Shown piece after piece: positions 48,538 through 59,215 of a stretch of 64,000 nucleotides of DNA. Position 1 is the first letter of the stretch. The number at the start of each line of letters is the position of its first letter. Source of the DNA: Candidatus Reidiella endopervernicosa (GTDB taxonomy: Bacteria; Pseudomonadota; Gammaproteobacteria; GCF-013343005); NCBI RefSeq assembly GCF_013343005.1, contig NZ_CP054491.1, forward strand, positions 1,718,501-1,782,500, written 5' to 3'. Position numbers and translations under genes: made by a program. The notes below the pieces were generated by a model, which was given only the letters and a program-made list of their open reading frames with translations, searched no databases and was not told the DNA's origin.

Positions 48538-49086
48538 ATGCTTAAAAGAATAATCGGGCTGCACCGGGTGATGAGCGAGCGAGAGTTTATGATCTCGCTG
48601 GTGGGTGCCTTTATCGGTACGGCTATCGCCTCGTTTGTCTCCAGTGTGATCCTTGAGGCCGATGATATGCCAATGATTCTCGCCTCGACTGGTGCCTCTG
48701 CAATTCTGCTCTTCTCCTTCCCCTTTAGCCCCGTTTCACAACCGTGGAATCTGGTCGGTGGTCATCTGGTCTCCGCCTTTGTTGGGATGAGTTGCTACTT
48801 TCTGGTCCCTAATGAGCTTCTGGCTGCCTCGCTCTCGATCCCGATGGCGATGCTCTTTATGCATCAGCTGCACTGCATGCATCCGCCGGGTGGCGCTACA
48901 GCGATCACGGCGGTGGTGGGTGGTGCGAGTGTACACTCGCTCGGTTACGCCTTCGTTATTATTCCTGTGTTTCTCAATGCGATTATTCTGCTCTCAATAG
49001 CGATGGCAATCGCCTCGCTGCGTGAGGAGAACCCGTTTGAGGTGAAAAACGAAACGGACGAAGAGCTGGAGATTATTGAGGAGTAG
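48538..49086 (+). CDS. HPP family membrane protein
   Basis: The 182-aa protein has four hydrophobic helices. HQLHCMHPPGGATAITAVVG contains the HPP motif that names the family, and FSPVSQPWNLVGGHLVSAFV is also typical. Plant members are linked to chloroplast nitrite uptake; bacterial function is not settled. Its last 14 bases overlap the convergent molybdopterin oxidoreductase gene. Confidence 0.9.
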   Translation: MLKRIIGLHRVMSEREFMISLVGAFIGTAIASFVSSVILEADDMPMILASTGASAILLFSFPFSPVSQPWNLVGGHLVSAFVGMSCYFLVPNELLAASLSIPMAMLFMHQLHCMHPPGGATAITAVVGGASVHSLGYAFVIIPVFLNAIILLSIAMAIASLREENPFEVKNETDEELEIIEE

Positions 49087-51702
49087 TCGCCTCAGCTCGC
49101 CGCTTTATTTTGCAGTAGCTGTGACGCAGGGTGTTGGAGCTGCTGATCGGGTCGATCCGTTTATCGCTGATTAGGTTGTTGTAGTTTCCATTCTCGCGCC
49201 CTTCAATCGCGTACCCTTTTATTCCAAGCTGGTTGCATGCCTGCCACCAGCCGTACTGTGAGCAGAGCACGTCGGGCGCCAGGCTGCTGTTAAAACGTGC
49301 CTCTGCATTCATTACTCCCTCATCAGTGGTGACCACCACCTCGTCATGCTCGGCGATACCAAAAACATTGGCGGTGTTGGGATGGATGTCGATCAGGGGC
49401 CTCGGCATGCTCTTTCTCAGCAGCGGTAGATTGCGCTGCTGGCTGTGACAGTATTGAACCGTTTTTGCCGAGGTGAGCAGCAGTGGGTAGTAGCTGTTTT
49501 TGGCCGGTTCCACGATGAACTCTGGCAACGGAGGGTAGCCGCTATCGAGAAACACCTGTGAGTAGAGTTCGATGCGTCGAGAGGGTGTGTTGAAACCCTG
49601 GTGACGATATTTCCGGTAGTGGGTTCTGAGTGGCAGCGGAATACCTCGTGGGGCTTCGCGTAGCGCCTCCAGAGTTACACCGCTCGGCTCGAGCTGGTGG
49701 CGTAGTGCCGCTTCGTGATCACCGTTGAAGAACTGTTCGCCGAGGCCGAGGTGCTTGGCCAGTTCGAAGACGATCCATTCATCGCTGCGCGAGTCGCCAC
49801 GTGGTTCGACAACGGCAGGGCGGAGCTGAATATATGCCTCCGCCTGCTGTGAGATCTGAAAACCGGCGTTGAGTCCCTCACGCTCCCATGCAGAGCAGAC
49901 TGGTAGCACGATGTCGGCATTGGCCGCGCTTGGATTCATAAAGAGGTCGCAGTGGACGTGGAAGTCGAGTTTGCGCAGCGCCGCGTCGGCGGCGTGGGGA
50001 GCCGGTTTGGTGAGTAGCGGGTTGGCACCGAAGCTGATCAGTGCCTTTACTGGATAGGGTGAGCCGTCGCTGATAGCGCTGTAGAGATCACGCGATGAGA
50101 TCCAGCCCATGGTGCCAGGTCCCAGTGGTCGTTCGTCGAGTCCTAGTGTCTTCCCGCGCTGAGTCTCGGAGAGCAGCTCGTGGCCAAAAACATTGTTGAG
50201 CTGTGGGCGCTCAAACTGGGTGTTTCCTCCAGCGGCGTCAAGCGCGCCCGTCAGGGCGTAGAGCAGTGCCATGGCACGCCCGGTCTGGGTTGCCTGGGTG
50301 TTCTGTGCGGTGCCTGTCCAGGTGTAGTAGCTGAGCGGACCGTATTGATGAATCAGTTTGGCCGTTTCGTAGAGCTGTGTGGGCGATACGCCCGTCACCG
50401 TTTCAATCTCAGGGCCTGAGTATTCGCGGCAGGTTTCGCTATAGCGCTGGAAGGCGGTGCGGCAGTGGAGCTCGCCATGAATGGTTGCAATAGTGTGATT
50501 ACCACTGAGGCCAATCCGGCCCTCGGGATCTCTATAGGTGGCGCTCTCGGTGTCGTAGAGCACTGGCCGATCCAGGGTGCTGTTCCAGGCGACATAGCTT
50601 TCGGCCGAGCCACCTGCGATCAGGTCCGCTTCGGTCGCTGACCGCCATGGATAGCGAAGCGAAGGCGGTTAGTCCGCGATAGTCGACGCCGTCTGCCTAT
50701 TCGTAGTTGAGAGCGCGAGCGAACGACGAGAAGATGCAGCAGCGGCTTTATGTCGGCGTAGAGTCACTGAGGGAGTGTGTAGAGCCGCGAAGAGGTGATT
50801 ACGCAACGAACGCAGGACGGTCGAGCGCCGCAGGCATAAACGGTCGCGTTAAGTATTTGCCGCTTGCTTGGGCTTGATGCCCAAAACATGCTTCCGCAAA
50901 AATAGCGACTCCCCGACAGAAAACGGTCGTTATCATCACGGATCAGAAAGGGGCCGTTGCTCCAGTCGCGGATAAACTCACGATCAAACCAGCCGTTCTC
51001 GATCAGCATGCTGGCCAGTGCCATTGCCAGAATGCCGTCGCTGCCAGGGCGAACCCGCAGCCACTGATCGGCACCCTTGCCAAATCCAGCACTGCGTGGA
51101 TCGACCACAATCAGTTTGGTGCCGTTCTTTCGTGCGGTTTTTATCGCCCGTGCCTGGGCAAGCCAGCTAGTGGAGGGGTTAAATCCCCACAACAGGATGC
51201 AGCCGCTCAGTTCGTAGTCGGGCATGCCAAGTGGTGTGCCGAAGGTGTGCTGCGGCATAAAGTCCTTATGCCAGTTGCAGTTCTCGGTGGCAAAGACGGT
51301 ATTGGGTGAGCCGAAGGCGTGGGCGAGGCGGTTAACCCAGGGAAAGCTATCAGCGATGGCAGTACCGCTGGGTGTCGTCACTGAGAAGGCGACCGACTCC
51401 GGACCATCGGCTGCGGCCTGTGCGTTAACGCGGCTTGAGATCTCTGTCAGCGCCTCATCCCAGGAGATCGCTTCCCAGTTGGGATTGTCATCCCCTTTAG
51501 GGGTGGTGCGTCGCAACGGGCTTGTGAGGCGCTCAGAGCTGTAGACCAGGTCGGGTGCGGCCATTGCCTTGATGCAGATTGCGCTACCAGTTGGATGGGC
51601 AGGATCGGGCTCGACCGCCGTTAGGCGACCATCCTCCACGATCGATGTACAGCCACAGTGCGATATACAGAGTGCACAGTAGCCGGGAACTCTCTCTTCC
51701 AT
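49073..51702 (-). pseudogene. Molybdopterin oxidoreductase (DMSO reductase family), split by repeat copy 11
   Basis: Read on the minus strand, the N-terminal part has a [4Fe-4S] site CALCISHC plus a later CIKAMAAPDL, and molybdopterin-binding sequences (CNWHKDFMP, LLWGFNPSTSWLAQA, IVVDPRSAGFGKGADQWLRV). It reaches DDNDRFL and meets the element. After 50636-50916 is removed, codons for TEADLIAGGSAESYVAW follow in frame, and the rest (SYYTWTGTAQNTQATQTGRA, CDLFMNPSAANADIVLPVCS, GYAIEGRENGNYNN) is clean to the stop. Repaired length about 783 aa. Substrate unknown; the short form lacks a Tat signal. Confidence 0.88.
50636..50916 (+). repeat. Dispersed 280-bp element, copy 11
   Basis: A 281-bp copy of subfamily B (GCTTG with CATGC). 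Ends CGCTGACCGCC and GCGACTCCCCGA. It interrupts the molybdopterin oxidoreductase. Exact removal joins the codons for DRFL and TEADL, giving one uninterrupted frame. Confidence 0.96.
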
Positions 51703-52067
51703 GCTGCGCTATTTTTCCCGTTCTAATAAGAGAAGATTCTTACACCTGCCACCATATTTGTGACCGCCACTGAATGGGTAGTCAGTAGGAGGTAGGAATG
51801 GATTGATGCCCGAAAATAGTGCAACGTCTTGATTTTATGGGGCGTGTGTAAGACTCTAGCCAGAAACGCCAAGAGGGCGGTTTCTTACCACTCCAGCAGC
51901 AGGAAGCTAAATGCAGATGGATATCTCTTCTCAAAACGGTCAGCCGTCTTCCTCGTGCTCTGGGACTGGCGGTGTGGCTATTTCAGGATTTCCAGTTATC
52001 GATTCATACAACTGCGAATGGTCGCAGCCGGAGCAGTGGGGTTTCTGGTGTGTGACGGAGAGCCGTT
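51703..52067. other. Intergenic region with one stem-loop
   Basis: AGAAACGCC and GGCGGTTTCT form a hairpin at 51862-51886, without a T-run. Otherwise no gene or RNA motif is recognised in these 365 bases. It separates divergent genes and should hold both promoters. Confidence 0.4.
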
Positions 52068-53036
52068 GTGGCAAATAGTTTAATCAGTATTAACGCCGAG
52101 CAGCTGGTGGAGCATGAGCTGCTCCGTGGTGAGAGCCCGGCCGCTGTTGAGTGGCTGCTCGATAGTATGGAGGAGCGTCGTCTGCAGTCGGGAGATGTCC
52201 TGCTTGAGACAGGCGAGGAGAATAAACGCTTCTATCTCATCTTCGAGGGGAGTGTGCGCGTTGAGCTGGAGGTTGAGGGGAAGATCGCCATCACTGAGCT
52301 GACAGCCGGAGGCTGTGTGGGTGAGCTCTCAGTGCTTGATGAGAAGGGTAGCGCGGCCCATGTGGTCGCCGATCAACCCACCATGCTGATGGCGATCAAG
52401 CGAGAAGATGTCTGGCGTCTGATCAATCGCTCGCACATCTTTGCCCGTAACCTGCTGCATACGCTCTCATCAAGGGTGCGTAACGACAACGACAGCCTGG
52501 GAGAATCGCTACTACTCCAGCGTCGCTGTGAGGAGAGTTCTCGCATCGACTTCTTGACTGGGCTTTTCAATCGACGTTGGCTCGATGAGATGTTGCCGCG
52601 TCTGGTCGAACGTTCAATGACTGGCAACAGTTCAATGGGGCTGATGTTGCTCGACATCGACCACTTTAAGAACTACAACGACAGCTACGGCCATCTTGCC
52701 GGGGATGAGGCGCTACGAATGGTCGCAGCAACCATCATCAATCACATTCGTCCCACCGACTCAGCAGTGCGATACGGCGGTGAAGAGTTTCTGGTGTTGC
52801 TACCAGAGACGGGTAAGGATGATGCAGTCGCCGGTGCCGAACGAATCCGTCAAGCGATTGGTGAGCTATCGATCAAGGGAGAGGATGGCAATCGACTGCC
52901 CGGAATTAGTATCTCTATTGGAGTGACCACCACTAACGGAGGTGGTCAGGACAGAGAGGGTATCGCCATTGCCGACAGGGCGCTCTACCAGGCCAAGTCG
53001 AGTGGGCGTGATCGAGTCGTGTTTTACAATAAATGA
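52068..53036 (+). CDS. Cyclic-nucleotide-binding-domain diguanylate cyclase
   Basis: The 322-aa protein starts at GTG 52068, with GGAG 7 bases ahead. A cNMP-binding domain (about 30-135: FYLIFEGSVRVELEVEGKI, GGCVGELSVLDEKGSAAHVV) is joined to a GGDEF domain with RYGGEEFLVLLPET, intact. DIDHFKNYNDSYGHLAGDEA is the usual first part of the active site. A product of c-di-GMP controlled by a cyclic nucleotide or a similar ligand is likely. It precedes a STAS-like gene by 9 bases and may be co-transcribed with it. Confidence 0.92.
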   Translation: MANSLISINAEQLVEHELLRGESPAAVEWLLDSMEERRLQSGDVLLETGEENKRFYLIFEGSVRVELEVEGKIAITELTAGGCVGELSVLDEKGSAAHVVADQPTMLMAIKREDVWRLINRSHIFARNLLHTLSSRVRNDNDSLGESLLLQRRCEESSRIDFLTGLFNRRWLDEMLPRLVERSMTGNSSMGLMLLDIDHFKNYNDSYGHLAGDEALRMVAATIINHIRPTDSAVRYGGEEFLVLLPETGKDDAVAGAERIRQAIGELSIKGEDGNRLPGISISIGVTTTNGGGQDREGIAIADRALYQAKSSGRDRVVFYNK

Positions 53037-53045
53037 GAGTGAAGT

Positions 53046-53429
53046 ATGGATTTGTATGAGTTGCCGTTTGCAAAAATTATTATTCTTCAGGATGACATTG
53101 CTGAAGTAATGATTAATGACGGTGTAGAGATAGATATGGATATGGTGCATCAATACCATGAGTTTTTGCTGTCGCACCTAAAGGCACCTTTTTCACTGCT
53201 GATTAACAAGATCAACTCATATACCTACGATTTCCAGGCTCAATTGGAGATAGCGACAATTAAAGAGATCAATGTGATGGCTGTTGTGGCTTATAGCCGA
53301 GTTACAAAGGTCGCTACAGAAACCCTGGCATCCTATCCGCGTAATGATGAGTGGAAGTTAAAGATATTTTCCGGACGAGATGAGGCGCTCTGTTGGTTGG
53401 TCGATGAGCAGAGTCGTCTAACAAATTAG
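53046..53429 (+). CDS. STAS/SpoIIAA-like small protein
   Basis: The 127-aa protein alternates strands and helices like a STAS/SpoIIAA domain (DGVEIDMDMVHQYHEFLLSH, APFSLLINKINSYTYDFQAQ, FSGRDEALCWLVDEQ). The fold call is by pattern, not by motif. It follows a cNMP-GGDEF gene by 9 bases and may act as an antagonist or partner of that protein. Confidence 0.6.
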   Translation: MDLYELPFAKIIILQDDIAEVMINDGVEIDMDMVHQYHEFLLSHLKAPFSLLINKINSYTYDFQAQLEIATIKEINVMAVVAYSRVTKVATETLASYPRNDEWKLKIFSGRDEALCWLVDEQSRLTN

Positions 53430-53478
53430 ATCGGGATGGACGGTATATGCCAACCAAACAATCGGAAATAGTCTGATC

Positions 53479-53862
53479 GTGAAAGGGTGTAATCAGTGCG
53501 GTAAGTGCTGCATTAACTACAGTAATGGTGGTCTCTCTGCTTCAGAAGATGAGATCGAATTCTGGTCCGAGTTCAGGCCTGACATCTATCGATATGTTCG
53601 TGATGGGGCTATCTGGGTAAACCCCGATACGGGCGAGCAGCTGACTCTCTGTCCCTGGCTCAATAAGCTGCCTAATCAGAACAAATATAGCTGCGACATC
53701 TATGAGGCCCGCCCTGATGATTGCAAGTACTACCCGGTGACTATCGAACAGATGGTCAAGGATGAGTGTGAAATGTTAGAGCCGCATGACATTGCGCGAC
53801 CACGACAGGGGCAGAGGGCGTTGGATAGAGTTATGGCGGATAGCAGACCCGCTTGTAAGTAA
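53479..53862 (+). CDS. YkgJ-family cysteine cluster protein
   Basis: The 127-aa protein starts at GTG 53479. Eight cysteines are arranged as CNQCGKCC, then LCPWL, YSCDIYEARPDDCKYYP and ECEMLE. This is the CxxCxxCC..CDIYExRPxxCR pattern of the zinc- or iron-chelating YkgJ/UPF0153 family. Cytoplasmic. Function in the family is not known. Confidence 0.88.
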   Translation: MKGCNQCGKCCINYSNGGLSASEDEIEFWSEFRPDIYRYVRDGAIWVNPDTGEQLTLCPWLNKLPNQNKYSCDIYEARPDDCKYYPVTIEQMVKDECEMLEPHDIARPRQGQRALDRVMADSRPACK

Positions 53863-53967
53863 GGCAGGTAGGGTCGAAGCCGTCTGGTTTAATAGTTGTT
53901 TCTATTTGGCGTGTCGTTGGGTCTCCCCAGCCGCTGACGTTTCTATAAATTCGTTTTAGTACTGATA

Positions 53968-54043
53968 TCAGATTTCCTGATCAGCAAGCAATTCGACAAT
54001 AATTGGGTCGAAGTACAGACTCGTCGGTAACTCTGCAAACCCG
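53968..54043 (-). pseudogene. Relic of an HD-GYP-type response regulator C-terminus
   Basis: The minus strand encodes GFAELPTSLYFDPIIVELLA then DQEI and a stop. This resembles the end of HD-GYP phosphodiesterases (GTHFDPxIV). No more of the domain is traceable. Nearby, 53920-53960 also resembles the RQRLGxP end of NtrC-type regulators in a broken frame. Confidence 0.5.
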
Positions 54044-54222
54044 CAACCCTGCCTCAATAGACTTTACATTGACCCAGAATATTAATGATTAACTCTAACG
54101 GAAAATCGATGCATAATCGGTTGGTTTGTTTTTTGTTAAGAAAATAATTTGGCGTAGGATCTAACTAAATCGTGAGTAGATAAATAACCGTAAAGTGAAA
54201 CCACATGTTATTAGGATAAGCT
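54044..54222. other. Intergenic region before SnoaL-like gene
   Basis: AT-rich and without recognisable genes. It probably holds the promoter of the gene at 54223; TTGTTA/TAGGAT-like hexamers can be found but not assigned with confidence. Confidence 0.35.
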
Positions 54223-54639
54223 ATGTCAACAGAAGAAAATAAGGCTCTGGCTCGCCGTTTCCGTGAAACAATGGATGAAGGGCATGGGGCTGGAATGGAG
54301 GAGTTTGTTGCGCCACAGGTGGTAATGAATTTTCCTGGGGTACCTCCACTAAGTCGTGATCAGGTAAAAGAGTTGGTTGTCGCATTCTATTCTGCCTTCC
54401 CCGATCTCCGCCAAATATTTAATGATCAGATAGCTGAAGGAGAGAAGGTTGTGAGCCGTGTTAGCTTCTGTGGTACTCACAAAGGTGATTTCCAGGGCGT
54501 TCCCCCAACTGGCAAGAAGGTAGAGTTTGAAGCTGTCCTCATTGACCGCTTTGAGGACGGGAAAATTGTAGAGCACTGGTCTAGTCTCGATATGTTCGGT
54601 TTGATGCAACAGCTTGGAGCTATTCCTGCCGCGGAGTAG
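54223..54639 (+). CDS. SnoaL-like ester cyclase family protein
   Basis: The 138-aa protein has the SnoaL/NTF2-like cone fold. Typical pieces are NKALARRFRETMDEGHGAGM, FYSAFPDLRQIFNDQIAEGE and VSRVSFCGTHKGDFQGVPPT, ending in IVEHWSSLDMFGLMQQLGAI. This is the group annotated as predicted ester cyclases. Substrate unknown. Stands alone, convergent with the cbrB-like gene. Confidence 0.88.
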   Translation: MSTEENKALARRFRETMDEGHGAGMEEFVAPQVVMNFPGVPPLSRDQVKELVVAFYSAFPDLRQIFNDQIAEGEKVVSRVSFCGTHKGDFQGVPPTGKKVEFEAVLIDRFEDGKIVEHWSSLDMFGLMQQLGAIPAAE

Positions 54640-54707
54640 CAATCAGTGGGGGGGGCAATGAGGTGTCCCCGATAGATCTGGCAACAACTTATAACGCTAT
54701 TCATGAG

Positions 54708-56039
54708 TTAGCGCTGCTTGGGTATCCCCAACCGCTGGCGTCTCTCCCAAAGTGTTTTACGACTGATACCCAACTGCTTGGACAGATCGGTCTCGGTCAT
54801 TTTTCCCTCGTGGCTCTGCACGAACTGGATGAAGTAGTCGTCGAGGGAGAGGTCATCTGCCTTGGTGGTCTGTGGTTTCTGAGTGCCGCTATTGCCCAGG
54901 CCTAGTGCCTCTGCGTTGATCTCCTCGCCATCTGCGAGAATCACAGCGCGTTCGATGGCGTTCTCCATCTCTCTCACGTTGCCGGGCCACTGGTAACCGT
55001 TCATTGCATCGAGAGCATCGCTGGTCATCTGCATTTGTGGTCGGTTGAGACGTTGGCAGCTCTTCTCCAGCAGTCGGGTAGCGAGTTCGTTGATATCGCT
55101 GCTGCGTTCTCGTAGCGCCGGTAGTTCGATCTCCATTACATGCAGACGGAAGTAGAGGTCACTTCTGAAATTGCCGTCATCCACCTGCTGCTGCAGATCC
55201 CTATGTGTTGCAGCGATCAGGCGTACATCGACGTTGCGCGACTGGGTCGCACCGACCCGACGAATCTCACCCTCCTGCAGAACACGCAGTAGTCTGGCCT
55301 GGGCTTCCATCGGCAGCTCACCGATCTCATCAAGGAACAGGGTGCCACCGTTGGCCGCTTCAACCAGCCCGTGGTGGGTATCGGTTGCGCCAGTGAAGGC
55401 CCCTTTTTCATGACCGAAGAGTTCTGATTCGATCAGGTTCTCGGGTATGGCGGCACAGTTAACGGTGATGATCGGTGCTTCGCTACGAGTGCTGTTCTCG
55501 TGTACGGCGCGTGCGACCAGCTCCTTGCCGGTGCCCGACTCACCGAGTACCAGTACGGTGGTGTCGGTGGGGGAGACGCGCTTGATGCGTTCAAACACCC
55601 CCTGCATCGCCTCACAGCTGCCGATCATGCCGCCGACGGGATAGCAGTGGGAGAGGTCGCTTTTCAGTGCCGCATTCTGGCGTTTCAGGGTGCGCTGCTT
55701 CAGTACCCGCTCGATGGTGAGTAGCAGCTCGTCGTGATCAAAGGGTTTGGCGATGTAATCGACCGCACCGAGCTTCATCGCCTCGACCGCTGAACGCACG
55801 CTGGCGTAACTGGTCATGATCACCACCGGTACGTTCTCGACCATACCGAGCACATCAGTACCGGGGGCACCTGGCAGTCGCAGGTCGGAGATGATTAGAT
55901 CGAAATCGTTAAGGGTGTTGTTAGCCGTCGCCTCATCGATTGAGCTGGCGTCACTGACCTTGTAGTCGTGGCGTTCCAGCAACCGATTGAGTGATTGGCG
56001 AATCAGTACCTCATCTTCGATGACCAGGATCTGATACAT
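54708..56039 (-). CDS. Sigma54-dependent response regulator, CbrB-like
   Basis: The 443-aa NtrC-family protein has a receiver domain (IEDEVLIRQSLNRLLERHD, DLIISDLRLPGAPGTDV with the phosphoacceptor aspartate), an AAA+ domain (GESGTGKELVARAVHENS, GHEKGAFTGATDTHHGLVE with GAFTGA) and a Fis-type HTH (LGISRKTLWERRQRLGIPKQ). It should activate sigma54 promoters when phosphorylated. It begins 2 bases after the stop of a CbrA-like kinase, its clear partner. A sigma54 promoter with dyad operators lies in this window at 27814-27929. Confidence 0.94.
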   Translation of the reverse strand: MYQILVIEDEVLIRQSLNRLLERHDYKVSDASSIDEATANNTLNDFDLIISDLRLPGAPGTDVLGMVENVPVVIMTSYASVRSAVEAMKLGAVDYIAKPFDHDELLLTIERVLKQRTLKRQNAALKSDLSHCYPVGGMIGSCEAMQGVFERIKRVSPTDTTVLVLGESGTGKELVARAVHENSTRSEAPIITVNCAAIPENLIESELFGHEKGAFTGATDTHHGLVEAANGGTLFLDEIGELPMEAQARLLRVLQEGEIRRVGATQSRNVDVRLIAATHRDLQQQVDDGNFRSDLYFRLHVMEIELPALRERSSDINELATRLLEKSCQRLNRPQMQMTSDALDAMNGYQWPGNVREMENAIERAVILADGEEINAEALGLGNSGTQKPQTTKADDLSLDDYFIQFVQSHEGKMTETDLSKQLGISRKTLWERRQRLGIPKQR

Positions 56040-56041
56040 GG

Positions 56042-59005
56042 TTACTCCTGTGGTTCGTGATCGGCTGATGGGCGCTCAACGCGCGGTAGGCGAATGGTAA
56101 AGAGACTACCGCTGCTGTTGCTCTTGCTGAGAGTAATGGTGCCGGAGTGCTCCTGCACGATGCTGTAGACCAGCGGTAGACCCAGGCCAGTCCCTTCGCC
56201 CGGTTGCTTGGTGGTGAAGAAGGGCTCGAAAATCTTCTCTGCCAGCTCGTCGGGGATGCCGTGACCCTGGTCGCTCAGCTCGATAACGATGTAACTGCCA
56301 TCGATCTGGTAGTCGATGCTAATGGTGTCGCCCGGCTGCGAGGCGTCGCAGGCGTTACTAAGCAGATTGACGAAGACCTGGGTGATGCGCTGGCGGTCAC
56401 CGTTGATGGTCAGGGCGCGCTGGCAGTGGTTGTTATAGTGGAGCTGCTTGCCCTCGTGGCTGAGCTGTACCAGTCGCACCGCCTCTTCAATGGCGTCACA
56501 GAGCTCAATATCGGTGGCGACAAAATCATCCACTGTGCCGCCGTGGCTGAAGTTGACCAGCGATTGCACGATATTGGCGATACGCCCGGTCTGCTGCAGG
56601 ATCAGCTCCAACCCCTCGCGCTGAAATTCGTGATCATCAATGTCGTGCATCATGTTCTGGCTGAGGCTGGCGATACCGGTGACCGGATTGCCGATCTCGT
56701 GTGCCACACCGGCAGCGAGACGACCGATCGAGGCGAGCCGTTCGCTGTGGACCAGTTCCCCCTCGAGCTGATGAATCTCGGTTAGATCCTCGAGCAGAAT
56801 AACGGTGCCACCGCTGCCGCTCTCCTTGTGCAGGCCCGGATCATCGATGGCCGCCTTGTGCAGATTGAACAGGCGCGGCTGGCCATCAATCCTCAGCTTC
56901 ACCTTACGCAGCTGTGGCTCGGGGTTCTGCAGGAAGGTCTCAAATAATCCCGACCAAGGTTCCGGTAGTGACAGCAGCGATTCGCCGACCAGTCCCGAGG
57001 AGGAGAGACCGGAGAGCTTGCTCATCTCTATGTTCCAGTTGATCACGCTCATGTCGGGACCGATTGAACAGACCCCGAGCGGTAGATCCTGCAGTACCTG
57101 CCGGTGGTAACGGCGCAGTCCATCGAGTTCGGCGGCAAGCCCCTGCAGCTTCATCTTCGACTCGCCCAGCTGCTCCTCGATGAACTGCACACTATCGGCC
57201 AACGTCGTGCGGGTGTGGGGCTCCATCTGCAGTTGGTCATCGACAATCATGCGTGCCAGCAGTGGGCCGACCAGACCGGAGAGGTTGCGCTCAATGCGCT
57301 CACGCAGGCGGCGCAGATCAGCACGGTGTAGCTCGGAGTGGATCAGGCCCAGGTCGGTGAGGGCACGGTCGACCTCATGTTTGGCCATCTCCGCGCCGGT
57401 GATACGGGCCAGCTGCTGCTCAACCTCTTTGACCGAGTCGGCCAGCAGCACACCAGTGGGCGGTGCGAGGCTCTTCTTGCAGCAAGCCTGAGCCGCCTCG
57501 CGCTCTTTGGCGCTGGAGCGGGTGATGAGTGAGACGAAGACAAACAGCCCGGTATTGATGGTCAGTGACCAGAAGGTGGGACCGCTCCAGGGGTCGCTGC
57601 CGGGTTGTGGCAGGGTGAAGCCACCGGAGGATTCGAGCAGTCCAGAGCGCTCCAGTAGCGGCAGCAGCAGGGTGTAGGCCCAGATCAGGCCGCCGCCGAG
57701 CAGACCGGCGATAAAGCCATCACGGGTGGCGCGACGCCAGTAGAAGAGGCCGACGATGCCGGGAAGGAACTGCGCCACGGCGATAAAGGAGATCAAGCCG
57801 AGCTGCACCAGCCCCTGATTGCGTTCTAGCAACAGGTAGAAACCGAAACCCGTAAGGATGATGGCGGCGATCAGGAAACGACGCCCCCACAGCAGCCAGC
57901 GGTAGATATCCATGTTGGGTGAGAGACGCGGCGGGAAACTGGCGGGTAGCACCAGGTGGTTCATACACATCGCTGCCAGCGCCAGGGTGGTGACGATGAT
58001 CATCGCGCTGGCCGCGGAGACACCACCGATGAAGGCGAGGATGGGTAGAAACTTGCTGCCGCTCTCGAGGGTGATCGCCAACACGTAGAAGTCGGCCGAG
58101 CTGTCGGGGCTGGTCTGTAGTCCCGCCCAGAGGATCGGTGGAATGGCAAGGTTAAGAAGCAGTAGAAAGAGCGGGAAGCCCCAGCTGGCGCTACAGAGTG
58201 TGCGTGGCTCGATGTTCTCGGTGAAGATCATGTGAAACTGGCGCGGCAGCAGGAAGGCGGCGGCGAAGGAGAGCAGCAACAGTGTTCCCCAAGGCCCTTC
58301 ACGAACCGGAGCGTAGAGCGATTCGAGCGCCTGTGGATTGCGATTCAGCCACTGCTGCATCCCTTCGAAACCGTCGAAGACGCCGAAGATGGCAAACAGT
58401 CCGACTGCCAGCAGCGCAGTCAGCTTGATCAGCGATTCGAAAGCGATCGCCACCACCAGCCCCTCGTGTTTCTCGCGTGAGGAGAAGTGGCGTGCGCCGA
58501 ACAGCACGGCGAAGAGGATCATGGTGGCGCAGAAGATCGGGGCGATCAGTACCGGCGTCGATTCATTGCTCAAGACCTGTAGCGACTCGGTGACAGCACG
58601 TACCTGCAGGGCGATGTAGGGGAGGGTGCCGGTGAGCATGAAGAGGGTGACCAGCACTCCGGCGAGCTGACTCTGGTAGCGAAAGGCGAACAGATCGGCC
58701 AGCGAGGTGAGCTGGTATTCGCGACAGAGGTTGAGGATCGGTCGCAGTAGGATCGGGGTGAGCAGAAAGGCGAGGGTGACACCGATATAGATGGTGAGAA
58801 AGTTATAGCCCTGCTGGTGGGCAAAGCCGACGCTGCCGTAGAAGCTCCACGAGGTAGCGTAGACACCGAGCGAGAGGATGTAGGTGAGCGGATGCTTGGC
58901 GATGCGACTCGGCAACCACCCCTGTTCGGCGCTGTAGGCAATGACGAACAGGATAAACAGGTAGGCGACAATCAGCAGAAAGAGCTGCCACAGCTCAAAG
59001 GTCAT
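56042..59005 (-). CDS. CbrA-like sensor kinase with N-terminal sodium/solute symporter domain
   Basis: The 987-aa protein starts with an SSS/SLC5-type membrane domain (about 1-500, thirteen or so hydrophobic segments, e.g. [40 protein letters not shown]). A helical linker (500-620), a PAS domain (about 630-740) and the kinase core follow. The core has H-box [21 protein letters not shown]-box [10 protein letters not shown] and G-box [12 protein letters not shown]. No C-terminal receiver. This is the layout of CbrA, which couples substrate transport or sensing to CbrB in carbon-source control. A small membrane protein gene overlaps its start by 11 bases. Confidence 0.94.
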   Translation of the reverse strand: MTFELWQLFLLIVAYLFILFVIAYSAEQGWLPSRIAKHPLTYILSLGVYATSWSFYGSVGFAHQQGYNFLTIYIGVTLAFLLTPILLRPILNLCREYQLTSLADLFAFRYQSQLAGVLVTLFMLTGTLPYIALQVRAVTESLQVLSNESTPVLIAPIFCATMILFAVLFGARHFSSREKHEGLVVAIAFESLIKLTALLAVGLFAIFGVFDGFEGMQQWLNRNPQALESLYAPVREGPWGTLLLLSFAAAFLLPRQFHMIFTENIEPRTLCSASWGFPLFLLLLNLAIPPILWAGLQTSPDSSADFYVLAITLESGSKFLPILAFIGGVSAASAMIIVTTLALAAMCMNHLVLPASFPPRLSPNMDIYRWLLWGRRFLIAAIILTGFGFYLLLERNQGLVQLGLISFIAVAQFLPGIVGLFYWRRATRDGFIAGLLGGGLIWAYTLLLPLLERSGLLESSGGFTLPQPGSDPWSGPTFWSLTINTGLFVFVSLITRSSAKEREAAQACCKKSLAPPTGVLLADSVKEVEQQLARITGAEMAKHEVDRALTDLGLIHSELHRADLRRLRERIERNLSGLVGPLLARMIVDDQLQMEPHTRTTLADSVQFIEEQLGESKMKLQGLAAELDGLRRYHRQVLQDLPLGVCSIGPDMSVINWNIEMSKLSGLSSSGLVGESLLSLPEPWSGLFETFLQNPEPQLRKVKLRIDGQPRLFNLHKAAIDDPGLHKESGSGGTVILLEDLTEIHQLEGELVHSERLASIGRLAAGVAHEIGNPVTGIASLSQNMMHDIDDHEFQREGLELILQQTGRIANIVQSLVNFSHGGTVDDFVATDIELCDAIEEAVRLVQLSHEGKQLHYNNHCQRALTINGDRQRITQVFVNLLSNACDASQPGDTISIDYQIDGSYIVIELSDQGHGIPDELAEKIFEPFFTTKQPGEGTGLGLPLVYSIVQEHSGTITLSKSNSSGSLFTIRLPRVERPSADHEPQE

Positions 59006-59195
59006 CGCGTCTCATCCTGCGTTGCAGACGGTAGGCGAAAAAAATGATCGCCAGCCAGATCAGATAGGGGACGTACCAGGGGTTGTCGTCAGCCGCCCAG
59101 ATATCACGCAGTGGCGAGATGAGCAGAAAGAGGACGAAGAGAAAGATGATGACGACACGGTCGATCGTCTGCTCATTTTCGGGGGGGCTATCCAT
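58995..59195 (-). CDS. Small membrane protein preceding the CbrA-like kinase
   Basis: The 66-aa protein has two hydrophobic helices (VVIIFLFVLFLLISPL and WYVPYLIWLAIIFFAYRL) separated by a short loop (RDIWAADDNP) and a basic end (QRRMRRDDL). It overlaps the kinase start by 11 bases, so it is translationally coupled. Such a gene commonly precedes CbrA-like kinases, and it may be an accessory subunit like DUF4212 for SSS carriers, by analogy only. Confidence 0.75.
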   Translation of the reverse strand: MDSPPENEQTIDRVVIIFLFVLFLLISPLRDIWAADDNPWYVPYLIWLAIIFFAYRLQRRMRRDDL

Positions 59196-59215
59196 GGCGC
59201 TAGCTTATCAGGAGT

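Noticed and set aside
58232-58480. Plus-strand open frames opposite the CbrA-like kinase
   Set aside because: Reverse-strand shadows of a GC-rich membrane protein gene.
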